Below, piece after piece: positions 17,291 to 24,809 of a stretch of 47,241 nucleotides of DNA. Within the stretch, counting starts at the first letter, position 1, and each line of letters starts with the position of its first letter. Position numbers and translations under genes: made by a program. The stretch is from Gammaproteobacteria bacterium (GTDB lineage Bacteria > Pseudomonadota > Gammaproteobacteria > Pseudomonadales > Azotimanducaceae): positions 1-47,241 of the forward strand of contig VXPO01000106.1 in the NCBI GenBank assembly GCA_009839505.1. Direction: 5' to 3'. The notes beneath the pieces are model-generated. The model was not told where the DNA came from. It worked only from the letters and a program-made list of their open reading frames with translations, and did not search any database.

Positions 17291-17296
17291 ATTCTA
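17291..17296 (-). promoter_or_regulatory. Candidate -10 box for the reductase-transporter pair
   Basis: On the minus strand TAGAAT, 27 nt upstream of the ATG at 17263, in the 50-bp gap after the cyclotransferase gene. I see no convincing -35. Confidence 0.35.
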
Positions 17297-17313
17297 AGCG
17301 CGCCGACGCCCGT

Positions 17314-17811
17314 TCACGACTCCGGACTGCGGTCTTGTACGGCGGCGATCCGCCGCACGTAATCGTCCGGCAATCCATTCTCGGTAGCCCCGCGCAGCAC
17401 GTGTGCCTTGTACCAAGGCAGTGGACGCAACCCGGAGTCGATCTTGTCGGGCCTCGCCTGGTAGGTGACGGCTTCACGGACGACGGCGTCTGTCTCTACC
17501 CGTACCGTGTGTTCGTTGTAGCCGACGCCTAGACCTTCCACCGTGTCGAGTCTGTCTTTTTCGGTGCTGTCGATCTCGTAGAGCACACCCCAGACGGTTG
17601 TGCCGGGTGCGTCCGACAGTTCGATGTCGCACTTGCCCGAACCGTCGCGGCCGAGTTTGTGCCAGCGCAGCGCGTATCCGGGAAGTCGGGCTCTGCCTAG
17701 CGAGACCGCCGAAGGCGTCCTGGCGCGCAGCCGGTCGCTGGACATGTTCGAGCCGTAGGCGAAGTAGAGATACGTGTCCTTGGTCGCGCGTGGTCGGTCT
17801 CGTCCATCCAT
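17314..17811 (-). CDS. Gamma-glutamylcyclotransferase-like protein (GGCT/AIG2 fold)
   Basis: This 165-residue protein has the GGCT fold. The substrate-binding turn 'FAYGSNM' is at residues 17-23, and the general acid/base glutamate is expected at Glu92 in 'DTVEGLGVGY'. Family enzymes release 5-oxoproline from gamma-glutamyl peptides in glutathione-related turnover; other members act on gamma-glutamylamines. The stretch 'WGVLYEIDSTEKDRLDTVEG' is diagnostic. It is 17 bp downstream of the phosphatase gene on the same strand and probably shares its transcript. The first in-frame ATG (17811) is used; the Shine-Dalgarno is weak. Confidence 0.85.
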   Translation of the reverse strand: MDGRDRPRATKDTYLYFAYGSNMSSDRLRARTPSAVSLGRARLPGYALRWHKLGRDGSGKCDIELSDAPGTTVWGVLYEIDSTEKDRLDTVEGLGVGYNEHTVRVETDAVVREAVTYQARPDKIDSGLRPLPWYKAHVLRGATENGLPDDYVRRIAAVQDRSPES

Positions 17812-17828
17812 ATGTCTCGACGGCCGTC

Positions 17829-18350
17829 CTACACGGCCAGCGTTGTGAAGCGGCAGGGTTCCTTCACGTAATCGGGATCCGTTTCCCAGATCGGGGCGCC
17901 CATGGATTCGCGCGCATCCACGAGCGCGCCGTCGAAACCCATCATCGCGTCGGCCAACGCGATGATGCGCCGGTTCGGCGACGCATACAGGGAAGCCCTG
18001 CGCAATGCCTTCACGGACTTGACCGGATTCCCGGTCTGCAGCACGTGCGCGATCAGGGCGACGGCGGAGGATCGGCTGATCCCGGCGTGGCAGTGGGCTA
18101 GGAGCGGCGCTTCGCCGTCCCAGGTCTTCAGAAACGTGATCAGTTCTGCAATGTGATCGGCCTGCGGCAGGACTTCACCGGGTCGTGGTTCGACGATGTC
18201 GTCGACGGGACAGCGGTAGTGTCGTTCCGGCTCGACTTCCGGTGGCGTCGGGGGTTGAGCATTAGGTTGGATGATCGACACGAGGTCGCGTACGCCGAAC
18301 CGCCGGACGAGTGCGGGCATATCGGCAAGGCTGGTAACGTAGATGGTCAC
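17829..18350 (-). CDS. Protein-tyrosine/dual-specificity phosphatase-like protein
   Basis: The product carries the cysteine phosphatase loop 'HCHAGISRS' (HCxxGxxRS; Cys87 and Arg93 from the start used here), followed by a helix 'SAVALIAHVLQ' as in tyrosine or dual-specificity phosphatases. An upstream aspartate in 'CPVDDIVEP' could be the general acid. I use the GTG at 18350, giving 'MTIYVTSLADMP', because the residues before it are not protein-like and GGAG lies at good distance; a longer form would start at 18386. A short acidic/proline-rich insert ('PNAQPPTPPEVEPE') precedes the core. Substrate unknown; similar small proteins are often annotated as predicted protein tyrosine phosphatases. 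Confidence 0.78.
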   Translation of the reverse strand: MTIYVTSLADMPALVRRFGVRDLVSIIQPNAQPPTPPEVEPERHYRCPVDDIVEPRPGEVLPQADHIAELITFLKTWDGEAPLLAHCHAGISRSSAVALIAHVLQTGNPVKSVKALRRASLYASPNRRIIALADAMMGFDGALVDARESMGAPIWETDPDYVKEPCRFTTLAV

Positions 18351-18512
18351 GGCTGCTCCGGGTCGAGCGGCCGCGCAGTATAACAAGCGCCGTGGGCGAC
18401 CACTTTCGCATCAATGCGAGTCCGACAGGCGCGTCGCGCTGCGACGCGCGATTGCGTAGCACTCGCCAGCGCGATAGGTTAGGCGGCTTGACTTGAATCG
18501 GAGTGGGGAAAC

Positions 18513-20168
18513 ATGGCCACAGTGAACGGCGCGCAGTTGATGGCGCGCAGTCTCAAGCAGCAGGGGGTCGACTACATGTTCGGGATCGTCGGCTTCCCCG
18601 TGCAGGGCTTCGCGGCCGAGGCGCAACGAGAAGGCATCACCTACATCGGCATGCGCAACGAGCAGGCGGCGAGCTACGCGGCGCATGCCGCGGGCTATCT
18701 CACGGGGCGACCGCAGGCATGCCTGACGGTTTCCGGACCGGGCGTGATCCACGCCTTTGCCGGGCTCGCCAACGCCAAGCAGAACTGCTGGCCGATGATC
18801 CTCATCGGCGGAGCTTCGCCGGTCTACCAGAACGGCATGGGCGGCTTCCAGGAGGAGCGCCAGGTCGAACTCGCCGCGCCGTACTGCAAGTACGCGCACG
18901 GCATCGAGCACGTCCACCGCATTCCCTACTACGTCAACCAGGCCGTCAGGCACTCGATCTACGGCCGTCCCGGCCCGGTCTACCTGGACTTCCCCGACGA
19001 CATCATCCGCGGCGAATGCGAAGAAGATGAGGTCATCGACACGGCGCGGGTGCCAGAGCCGCCCCGCACCCAGGCCGATCCGGACGCGGTGGAAGCCGCG
19101 CTGACCGCCTTGGAGTCCGCCGAGCGACCGCTGGTGGTCGTCGGCAAGGGCATGGCCTGGTCGCGGGCGGAGGACGAGATCCGCGAGTTCATCGAACGCA
19201 CCCAACTGCCGTTCCTTAACTCGCCCATGGGCAAGGGCACCATGCCCGACGACGACCCGCTGTCGGTGGGCGCCGCCCGTAGCACGGCATTGCGCGAAGC
19301 CGACCTCGTGTTCCTGATGGGCGCGCGGCTCAACTGGATCATGCACTACGGCCTGCCTCCGCGGTTCAACAAGGATGTGCGAATCATCCAACTGGACATC
19401 GAGCCGGAGGAGATCGGCGCCAACGTACCCGCCGAAGTCGCGCTGGTGGGCGACGGCAAGGCCATCGTGGGACAACTCAACCGAGCGCTGGACAACCGCC
19501 AGTGGTTCTACCCCTCGGAGACGCCCTGGCGCGCGGTCCTGCAGGAGAAGGCCCAGGCCAACATGGACGCCGTCCAGCCGATGATCGACGACGACTCGGT
19601 ACCCACCAACTACTACCGGGCGTTCAAGGACATCGTCGACTGGCTGCCCCACGACGCGATCATCATCGGCGAAGGCGCCAACACCATGGACATCGGCCGC
19701 ACGCAGATGCCCAACCGGCTGGCGCGCCATCGACTCGACGCCGGCACCTACGGCACCATGGGCGTGGGCCTTGGCTTCGCCGTGGCGGCCGCGGTCACCA
19801 ACCCGGACAAGCCCATCGTCTCGGTACAGGGCGACTCGGCCTTCGGCTTCACCGGCATGGAACTCGAGACCATGGTCCGCTACAACCTGCCGGTGAAGAT
19901 GATCGTGCTCAACAACGGCGGCATCGGCGGCGGCGTGCATCCGCTGGAGGAAGGCCGAACCCTGCCCCCGGGCAACCTCACCTACGGCGCCCACTACGAG
20001 GGCATGCTGGAGGCCCTAGGCGGCAAGGGACTCTACGTCGAGGATCCAAAAGATCTCCGCGCGGCGCTGGACGAGGCGATGGCCTACAACGGGCCGACGC
20101 TGATCAACGTGCCGCTGAATCCGAGAGCGGGGCGCAAGCCGCAGCAGTTCGGCTGGCTGACGACGTAG
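18513..20168 (+). CDS. 2-hydroxyacyl-CoA lyase / oxalyl-CoA decarboxylase family (ThDP enzyme)
   Basis: A 551-residue thiamine-diphosphate enzyme with the three domains of the acetolactate-synthase superfamily. Glu50 in 'GMRNEQAASYAAHAAGYLTG' activates ThDP. The Mg-ThDP motif begins 'GDSAFGFTGMELET' at about residue 440 and closes at 'LNNGGI'. The segments 'SGPGVIHAFAGLANAKQNCW', 'GANTMDIGRT', 'HRLDAGTYGTMGVGLGFA' and the C-terminal 'QQFGWLT' match my memory of eukaryotic 2-hydroxyacyl-CoA lyase (HACL1) better than oxalyl-CoA decarboxylase. HACL cleaves 2-hydroxyacyl-CoA to formyl-CoA and an aldehyde. No frc-like CoA transferase is nearby, which argues mildly against an oxalate role. The VOC gene follows by 13 bp. 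Confidence 0.85.
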   Translation: MATVNGAQLMARSLKQQGVDYMFGIVGFPVQGFAAEAQREGITYIGMRNEQAASYAAHAAGYLTGRPQACLTVSGPGVIHAFAGLANAKQNCWPMILIGGASPVYQNGMGGFQEERQVELAAPYCKYAHGIEHVHRIPYYVNQAVRHSIYGRPGPVYLDFPDDIIRGECEEDEVIDTARVPEPPRTQADPDAVEAALTALESAERPLVVVGKGMAWSRAEDEIREFIERTQLPFLNSPMGKGTMPDDDPLSVGAARSTALREADLVFLMGARLNWIMHYGLPPRFNKDVRIIQLDIEPEEIGANVPAEVALVGDGKAIVGQLNRALDNRQWFYPSETPWRAVLQEKAQANMDAVQPMIDDDSVPTNYYRAFKDIVDWLPHDAIIIGEGANTMDIGRTQMPNRLARHRLDAGTYGTMGVGLGFAVAAAVTNPDKPIVSVQGDSAFGFTGMELETMVRYNLPVKMIVLNNGGIGGGVHPLEEGRTLPPGNLTYGAHYEGMLEALGGKGLYVEDPKDLRAALDEAMAYNGPTLINVPLNPRAGRKPQQFGWLTT

Positions 20169-20181
20169 CGGAGGACTTTGA

Positions 20182-20568
20182 ATGGGCGAGTCCAAGCTCT
20201 TTGAGGCGGCCTATCCGTTCCAGGACGATGTTCTCGCCTTGCCGGTGGAGGACATCGACCGGGCGGCCGCCTGGTACGGCGAGCGGTTCGGCCTGAAGGA
20301 GGTCGAGCGCGGTGACGATCCCGTGCCGACGGTCATTCTGGAAAGAGACGGCGTACGGATCGGCTTCGCGGTCAACGGCGGCGACGCCACACAGGACGGC
20401 GCCGCCATCCTGGTGACCGACATCGCCCGTGCCCGCGGCGAACTGGAAGCCAACGGCGTCGAGACGGGCAACTGGCGCGTCGACGAGCGGGACGGGGAGA
20501 AGTACCAGGTGTTCTTCGTGGTCGCGCCGGACGGGCTCTGCTACTACTTTCACCAGCCGATCGACTAG
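20182..20568 (+). CDS. VOC superfamily (glyoxalase/bleomycin-resistance-like) protein
   Basis: A 128-residue protein with a paired beta-alpha-beta-beta-beta fold: 'VLALPVEDIDRAAAWYGERF' opens the first half and 'AAILVTDIARARGELEANGV' the second, ending 'YQVFFVVAPDGLCYYFHQ'. Typical VOC metal ligands are only partly recognisable (Glu/His near the ends). Members include glyoxalase I, epimerases, extradiol dioxygenases and binding proteins. GGAGG lies 7 nt before the ATG, and the 13-bp spacing from the lyase gene implies co-transcription. Its TAG stop runs into the repeat that follows (TAGGGACGA). Function unassigned. Confidence 0.78.
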   Translation: MGESKLFEAAYPFQDDVLALPVEDIDRAAAWYGERFGLKEVERGDDPVPTVILERDGVRIGFAVNGGDATQDGAAILVTDIARARGELEANGVETGNWRVDERDGEKYQVFFVVAPDGLCYYFHQPID

Positions 20569-20633
20569 GGACGATCGCGCCCTTGCGGGCGAGTTTGGGT
20601 CCAAGACGGGCGACCACAAGGGTCGCCCCTACG
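20566..20633. repeat. Palindromic element, copy 3 (diverged left arm)
   Basis: The right arm GGGCGACCACAAGGGTCGCC begins at 20608 and is followed by CCTACG. The left end TAGGGACGATCGCGCCC is a diverged arm, and its TAG is the stop codon of the VOC gene. The linker is short and not conserved. Confidence 0.75.
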
Positions 20634-20685
20634 CGTCGACGGTGTATGATCGGATCGACCTGACGACGGCGAAAACGGAAACTCC

Positions 20686-20997
20686 ATGGACCCTTGGGCG
20701 TGGGCGTTGGTCATCGCAGTTTGCTTGGTGGCCGTGGCGATCCTGGCGGCGACCCGACCGGGCGTGCTGGTAGCGGCGCCGGCAGCCTTGGCCGCCGCAC
20801 CGATCGTGCTGATCGTGACCGTGCCGGTTCTCCTCGTCACCCTGGTCGTCGTCGTGCCGATCCTGCTGCTGGTCGGCATCATCCTGATTCCCGTCATGGC
20901 GTTCGTCGCGGTCGTAACCCTGCTCGCCATCCCGGCCGCGCTGTTGGCCGGGCCCACGCAGGCCATCGTCAGACGCATCAAGAAGTCAAAACCATGA
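20686..20997 (+). CDS. Small hydrophobic membrane protein, family unknown
   Basis: A 103-residue protein almost entirely of hydrophobic residues: about three membrane segments (residues 4-22, 25-52, 53-90) and a short basic tail (RRIKKSKP), which suggests an inner-membrane protein with its C-terminus inside. No conserved motif is visible. It is boxed by palindromic repeats on both sides (20566-20633 and 20999-21087), so it is a single-gene unit. The Shine-Dalgarno is weak. Coding is supported by consistent third-position GC and the clean membrane pattern. Confidence 0.6.
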   Translation: MDPWAWALVIAVCLVAVAILAATRPGVLVAAPAALAAAPIVLIVTVPVLLVTLVVVVPILLLVGIILIPVMAFVAVVTLLAIPAALLAGPTQAIVRRIKKSKP

Positions 20998-20998
20998 A

Positions 20999-21087
20999 CC
21001 GTAGGGGCGACCCTTGTGGTCGCCCTGGGCAGTCACCGCACGGTGTCGATTGGCAAAGACGGGCGACCACAAGGGTCGCCCCTACGG
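20999..21087. repeat. Palindromic element, copy 4 (best-preserved full-length copy)
   Basis: The ends CCGTAGGGGCGACC (20999) and GGTCGCCCCTACGG (to 21087) are perfect inverted repeats. Each arm is itself a hairpin (GGGCGACC-ACAAG-GGTCGCCC), and the linker holds CAGTCACCGCACGGTGTCGA and TTGGCAAAGAC. At 89 bp this is the reference copy for the family. Confidence 0.92.
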
Positions 21088-21167
21088 CTTGATTCCGTGA
21101 GCGAAGGCACGGTCATTCTCGGCGCCTACGCGGTGGTGTGGCTCTATTTCGGACGGTGCATCAACGC

Positions 21168-22820
21168 TCAAGCATTGCGAAGTACCCTGCCGCCGTACTC
21201 GCCGGTCAACTCGTCGTTCTCGAGGATCACGCTGCCGTTGCACACGGTCGCGCGATAGCCAGCCGCCCGCTGGATGAAGCGCGGCGCGCCGAACGGGAAG
21301 TCGTGGACGATCTCGGGCATGCGCTCCTCGAGCCGATCGATATCGAAGACATTGATGTCGGCCCGCTTGCCTACCGCCAGCGTGCCCCGGTCGTCAAGTC
21401 CGAGGACATGGGCGGGAACCGCGCTGATGCGCCGCACCGCCTCCGGGAGCGAGTAGAGGCCGCTGTCCCGGTGCCAGTGGGAGAGGATGAACGTGGACCA
21501 GCCGGAGTCGATCATCTGGCTGACGTGCGCTCCGGCATCGCCGAGGCCCGGCATCGCCCAGTCGGTGGTGATCAGCTTCTCGAGGTGGTCGAGGTTGACG
21601 TTGAACCCACGCATGTGGAACAGCGCCTTGCCGTTCGTCTCATCGGTGATGCGCAGCCAGGTCTCCACCGGATGCTCGCCGGCGGCCTCGGCCATGGCCG
21701 GGAGGTTGTCGGAGAGATCCTGCGTATAGCAGGGCCGCTCGCCGTTGCCCATGTAGAACCAGCGCCGCATGCCGTTGATCACCGGCTCGCCCTGGGCCTT
21801 CACCTCGTCGACCAGGCGCTGTCGGGTCTCGGGATCACGGATCGCCCGAACTCGGCCCTCCAGGTCCAGCTTGCGCAGCTCGTTCCACGCCGGAGTTCGG
21901 AAGAAGTTGTTGGTCGACAGCCCGCCGACGCCGCCGCCGCTGCGGGGCACGGTCACCGAGTGGACGTTCAACCCTTCGGCGCGCATCGTCTTCACGCGCT
22001 CGTCGAGCCGCTCGGGCCCGATTTCGACAGCGCAGCTGAATAGTGCGCCCCGGGACATCCGCGCCTCGTCGGCGATGAGATCCAACTCCTCGTCGAACTC
22101 GCGGAAGTCGGACACGGTCTGCATGAAGCCCCCGTGGGCACCGACCTCCTTGGCGACGGCGCGCAGCTCGGCGCGGTCGGCGAAGGTTCCAGGAATGGAA
22201 CGACCGTCCGGCAAGCGATGCTGTGGCAGGCGGTTGGTGGAGAATCCGACGGCGCCTTCCTTGACCGATTGGCCGGCCAACTCGGCGATCTGCCGGATCT
22301 CGTCCTCGGTGGCGGGCTCTTCCACGGCCCGCTCGCCCATGACGTAGAAGCGCGTCGCGCAGTGGCCGACCAGACCACAGACGTTGATCGCGGGACCCAG
22401 AGTCTCCAGGGCGTCGAGATAGCCGCCGTAGGACTCCCAGTTCCACGGCAGGCCGTGCAGGATCGCCTGCTTCGGGATGTCCTCCACGGTCTCCATCATG
22501 CCGGCCAGGAACTCCCGGTCGGTCGCCTTGCAAGGCGCGAAGGTGACACCGCAGTTGCCGAACAGCGCGGTGGTGACACCGTGCCAGCTCACCGAGGTGA
22601 CATCCCGGTCCCAGCCGATCTGGGCATCGAGGTGCGTGTGCAGGTCGATGAAGCCCGGCGAGACGTTCACGCCCGTGGCGTCGATCTCGCGCTTGCCCTT
22701 GGCACCGATCTTGCCGATCTCGGCGATCCGGTCGCCGTCGACAGCGACATCCGCCTGATAGGGCTCGGCTCCGGTTCCGTCGACGACGGTCCCGCCGCGA
22801 ATGACCAGGTCATGACTCAT
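21168..22820 (-). CDS. N-acyl-D-amino-acid deacylase family amidohydrolase
   Basis: A 550-residue metal-dependent hydrolase of the amidohydrolase superfamily, D-aminoacylase branch. N-terminal composite beta-domain 'LVIRGGTVVDGTGAEPYQAD', then the metal motif 'PGFIDLHTHLDAQ' (HxH), the Cys-containing 'GNCGVTFAPC' typical of D-aminoacylases, and the terminal aspartate in 'PGLGDAGAHVSQM'. The C-terminal beta-strands 'GTLAVGKRADINVFDIDRL' close the composite domain. Family enzymes release D-amino acids from N-acyl-D-amino acids; many environmental homologues have unknown substrates. A paralogue lies at the right end of the window (from 46052). It is divergent from hipBA and has no evident operon partner. 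Confidence 0.88.
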   Translation of the reverse strand: MSHDLVIRGGTVVDGTGAEPYQADVAVDGDRIAEIGKIGAKGKREIDATGVNVSPGFIDLHTHLDAQIGWDRDVTSVSWHGVTTALFGNCGVTFAPCKATDREFLAGMMETVEDIPKQAILHGLPWNWESYGGYLDALETLGPAINVCGLVGHCATRFYVMGERAVEEPATEDEIRQIAELAGQSVKEGAVGFSTNRLPQHRLPDGRSIPGTFADRAELRAVAKEVGAHGGFMQTVSDFREFDEELDLIADEARMSRGALFSCAVEIGPERLDERVKTMRAEGLNVHSVTVPRSGGGVGGLSTNNFFRTPAWNELRKLDLEGRVRAIRDPETRQRLVDEVKAQGEPVINGMRRWFYMGNGERPCYTQDLSDNLPAMAEAAGEHPVETWLRITDETNGKALFHMRGFNVNLDHLEKLITTDWAMPGLGDAGAHVSQMIDSGWSTFILSHWHRDSGLYSLPEAVRRISAVPAHVLGLDDRGTLAVGKRADINVFDIDRLEERMPEIVHDFPFGAPRFIQRAAGYRATVCNGSVILENDELTGEYGGRVLRNA

Positions 22821-22938
22821 GGTTTCCCCCCACCACGTTCGTTGTGTTCGAGGAGAACGATCATAGACGAGCCACGAACCATGCGCTATCCGGTCGGCCC
22901 TCGCGCCGTGGATCAGTGGTGAGGTCTGGTAGCGAAGT

Positions 22939-22954
22939 GGATACGGTGATATCC
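22939..22954. promoter_or_regulatory. hipBA operator O1 (GGATA-N6-TATCC)
   Basis: GGATA-CGGTGA-TATCC, a perfect 5-bp dyad. The same pattern recurs exactly 41 bp downstream. The half-sites are the TATCC/GGATA words known from the E. coli hipBA operators, but in opposite order. Confidence 0.75.
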
Positions 22955-22979
22955 ATTAGTAACGATTCAGGTATATATT

Positions 22980-22995
22980 GGATATATGAATATCC
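22980..22995. promoter_or_regulatory. hipBA operator O2 overlapping the hipB start codon
   Basis: GGATA-TATGAA-TATCC, inside a longer perfect 8-bp inverted repeat (TTGGATAT-ATGA-ATATCCAA, 22978-22997). The central ATG is the hipB start codon. The -10-like TATATT at 22974-22979 abuts it, so HipB binding would block the promoter. Confidence 0.75.
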
Positions 22996-23303
22996 AACAA
23001 TCTCGTACGTACAACCACTTATCCCTGCTCACTGCTCGCGATCTGCAGATGTCCCTGGCGAGCGCCGTTCGCGAGCGCCGTCGGCTTCACGGGCTGTCAC
23101 GGCGAGCCTTGGCATTGGACAGCACGGTCCCGCCACCGACCATCAAGCGGTTTGAAACCACCGGCGAAATTTCGCTGCGCCAGTTCCTGCTCCTCTGGCA
23201 ATGCGTCGATCGGCTTGATCGGCTCGCGGCGCTGTGCAATCGGCCCCAAGCCGTGCCGAAGAGCATCGACGACGTCTTGGCGGACGATCGGTCGACCCCG
23301 TGA
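22986..23303 (+). CDS. hipB: HipB-like antitoxin (HTH, XRE type)
   Basis: A 105-residue helix-turn-helix protein. Residues about 22-75 form the XRE/HipB DNA-binding domain ('SLASAVRERRRLHGLSRRAL' then 'VPPPTIKRFETTGEISLRQF'). It should neutralise HipA and repress the operon. The start ATG is in the centre of a perfect inverted repeat and has no Shine-Dalgarno at normal spacing. A -10-like TATATT ends 6 nt before it, so translation may be leaderless. The gene ends in a GTGA overlap with hipA. A later Met (residue 22) would delete the operator-embedded N-terminus, but I see no better ribosome site there. Confidence 0.82.
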   Translation: MNIQQSRTYNHLSLLTARDLQMSLASAVRERRRLHGLSRRALALDSTVPPPTIKRFETTGEISLRQFLLLWQCVDRLDRLAALCNRPQAVPKSIDDVLADDRSTP

Positions 23304-24595
23304 CGACGTTCGAACCTGTCCGACGACTCGCCGTGCACCGCGTGTTCGCCACGGGCGAGCGCCGACGGGTCGGCGAACTGGCGCAGAACCCGCAGGGCGT
23401 GTTCTTCCAGTACGACCGGGAGTACCTGAAGTCGTCTCCGAGCCTGTCGCCGTTCACCCTCGCCTTCGATATCTCCCTGCAACAGGCCCCGCACGACCCG
23501 CACGACGGTCTGCACGGCGTGTTCGCGGATTCGCTGCCCGATGGCTGGGGCAGGCTTGTCATGGATCGGGTCTACCGACAGCACGGCGTACTCCCTAGCG
23601 AGCTGACGTCGATGGACCGGCTCTCCTACATCGGTGATCGTGGCTTGGGCGCACTGCAGTTCTCGCCCCTGTCGCCCATCGGTCCAGAGACCCTGAACGA
23701 GGTCGACCTGGCGGAACTGGGCGAACGAGCCCGAGCGTTGTTCGAGGACCGCGACACCGACGTCTCGCCGTCACTCGCGGCGACGGGCAGCTCCGGCGGC
23801 GCGCGCCCTAAGGCGTTGGTCTACCTGCCGACGACCGGCGGCAGCGGTGCCAGCGCCCAGCCGGGAGAGGGCCTGGAACCGTGGCTCGTCAAGTTCACCT
23901 CGGCATCGCTGCCGCTGGGGCACGAGGAGAGTCTGTGCGAGGCGGCGTACCTCACCCTGGCCAGCGAAGCAGGCATCGACACCCCGGAGTGGCGCTTGAT
24001 CCCGGTGCCGACCGGAGCGCGCTCATCGGCCATCGCATCGCTCGCCGTGAAGCGCTTCGACTGCACGCCGGACGGCGGGCGTCTGCACATGCACAGCCTG
24101 TGCGGCCTGCTCGATGCGGACTTCCGCGCGCCGTCCATGGACTACGAGGATCTCATCAAGGCGAGCCAGGTGCTTTGCGTGAGCCCTGCGGTGGGACAGA
24201 GCCAGTTCGTGCGCGCCGTGTTCAACCTGTTCACGGTCAACCAGGACGACCACACGCGAAACTGGGCCTTCCTGCAGGACGACGCCGGACGCTGGCGACC
24301 GTCGCCGTGCTACGACGTCACGTTCAGCCCGAGTCCACGCGGCGAGCACAGCACCGCCTTCCTCGGCCACGGCGCCGCGCCACCGCTGAAAGCGATGCAA
24401 CAGCTGGCCGGCCAAGCGAACTACGCAAGCTGGGCCCGTGCCCAGGAGGCAATCGAGGAAGTCGTGGATGTCGTCCATCGATGGCCGACCGTAGCCACTC
24501 GCCTCGGGGTAGGCGTGGACACCAGAAGGCTCGTAATGGGACGTCTCGAGGAAGTCCGGTTGGCCAATAGATCGCTCGTTGGGTTCTTGAGTTAG
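23300..24595 (+). CDS. hipA: HipA-family serine/threonine kinase toxin
   Basis: A 431-residue HipA-like protein, close to the 440 of E. coli HipA, a kinase that inactivates glutamyl-tRNA synthetase. Visible motifs: the N-terminal subdomain ending 'DSLPDGWGRLVMDR', the phosphate-binding 'GSSGGARPKAL', catalytic 'NQDDHTRNWAF' (Asp316/317) and the metal-site 'PCYDVTFSP'. I start at GTG 23300 because it overlaps the hipB stop (GTGA) and the homology begins there; sequence before it in the same frame lies inside hipB. Target specificity cannot be read from sequence. The gene is intact, unlike the second hipA at 34052. Confidence 0.88.
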   Translation: MTTFEPVRRLAVHRVFATGERRRVGELAQNPQGVFFQYDREYLKSSPSLSPFTLAFDISLQQAPHDPHDGLHGVFADSLPDGWGRLVMDRVYRQHGVLPSELTSMDRLSYIGDRGLGALQFSPLSPIGPETLNEVDLAELGERARALFEDRDTDVSPSLAATGSSGGARPKALVYLPTTGGSGASAQPGEGLEPWLVKFTSASLPLGHEESLCEAAYLTLASEAGIDTPEWRLIPVPTGARSSAIASLAVKRFDCTPDGGRLHMHSLCGLLDADFRAPSMDYEDLIKASQVLCVSPAVGQSQFVRAVFNLFTVNQDDHTRNWAFLQDDAGRWRPSPCYDVTFSPSPRGEHSTAFLGHGAAPPLKAMQQLAGQANYASWARAQEAIEEVVDVVHRWPTVATRLGVGVDTRRLVMGRLEEVRLANRSLVGFLS

Positions 24596-24634
24596 CCCAC
24601 CGAGTTGCGGTCGACCATGCTATGTTAGGCGGGT

Positions 24635-24721
24635 TGGTGCCGAGGAGAGGACTTGAACCTCCACGGGGTTGCCCCCACTGGCACCTGAAGCCAGCGTGTC
24701 TACCGATTTCACCACCTCGGC
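24635..24721 (-). tRNA. tRNA-Leu (anticodon CAG)
   Basis: An 87-nt class II tRNA with encoded CCA. The acceptor 5' strand GCCGAGG pairs with CCTCGGC. The anticodon arm is CTGGC-TTCAGGT-GCCAG, giving anticodon CAG (codon CUG). A long variable arm (GTGGGGGCAACCCC) and a T-arm with GGTTCAAGTCC are visible. It lies just upstream of rnr on the opposite strand. Confidence 0.95.
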
Positions 24722-24809
24722 GTGGGCGCGCGACTGTACTACAACCGGGGCCGATTGAACACATGACCGGCGGCTCCGGCGAGGGTTTGTCCTGAGCAAA
24801 CAGTCCACC

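Noticed and set aside
18513-20168. Acetolactate synthase or glyoxylate carboligase assignment for the ThDP enzyme
   Set aside because: Segment-by-segment pattern ('GANTMDIGRT', the RNEQAA context, C-terminal 'FGWLT') fits 2-hydroxyacyl-CoA lyase, and no small regulatory subunit gene is present.
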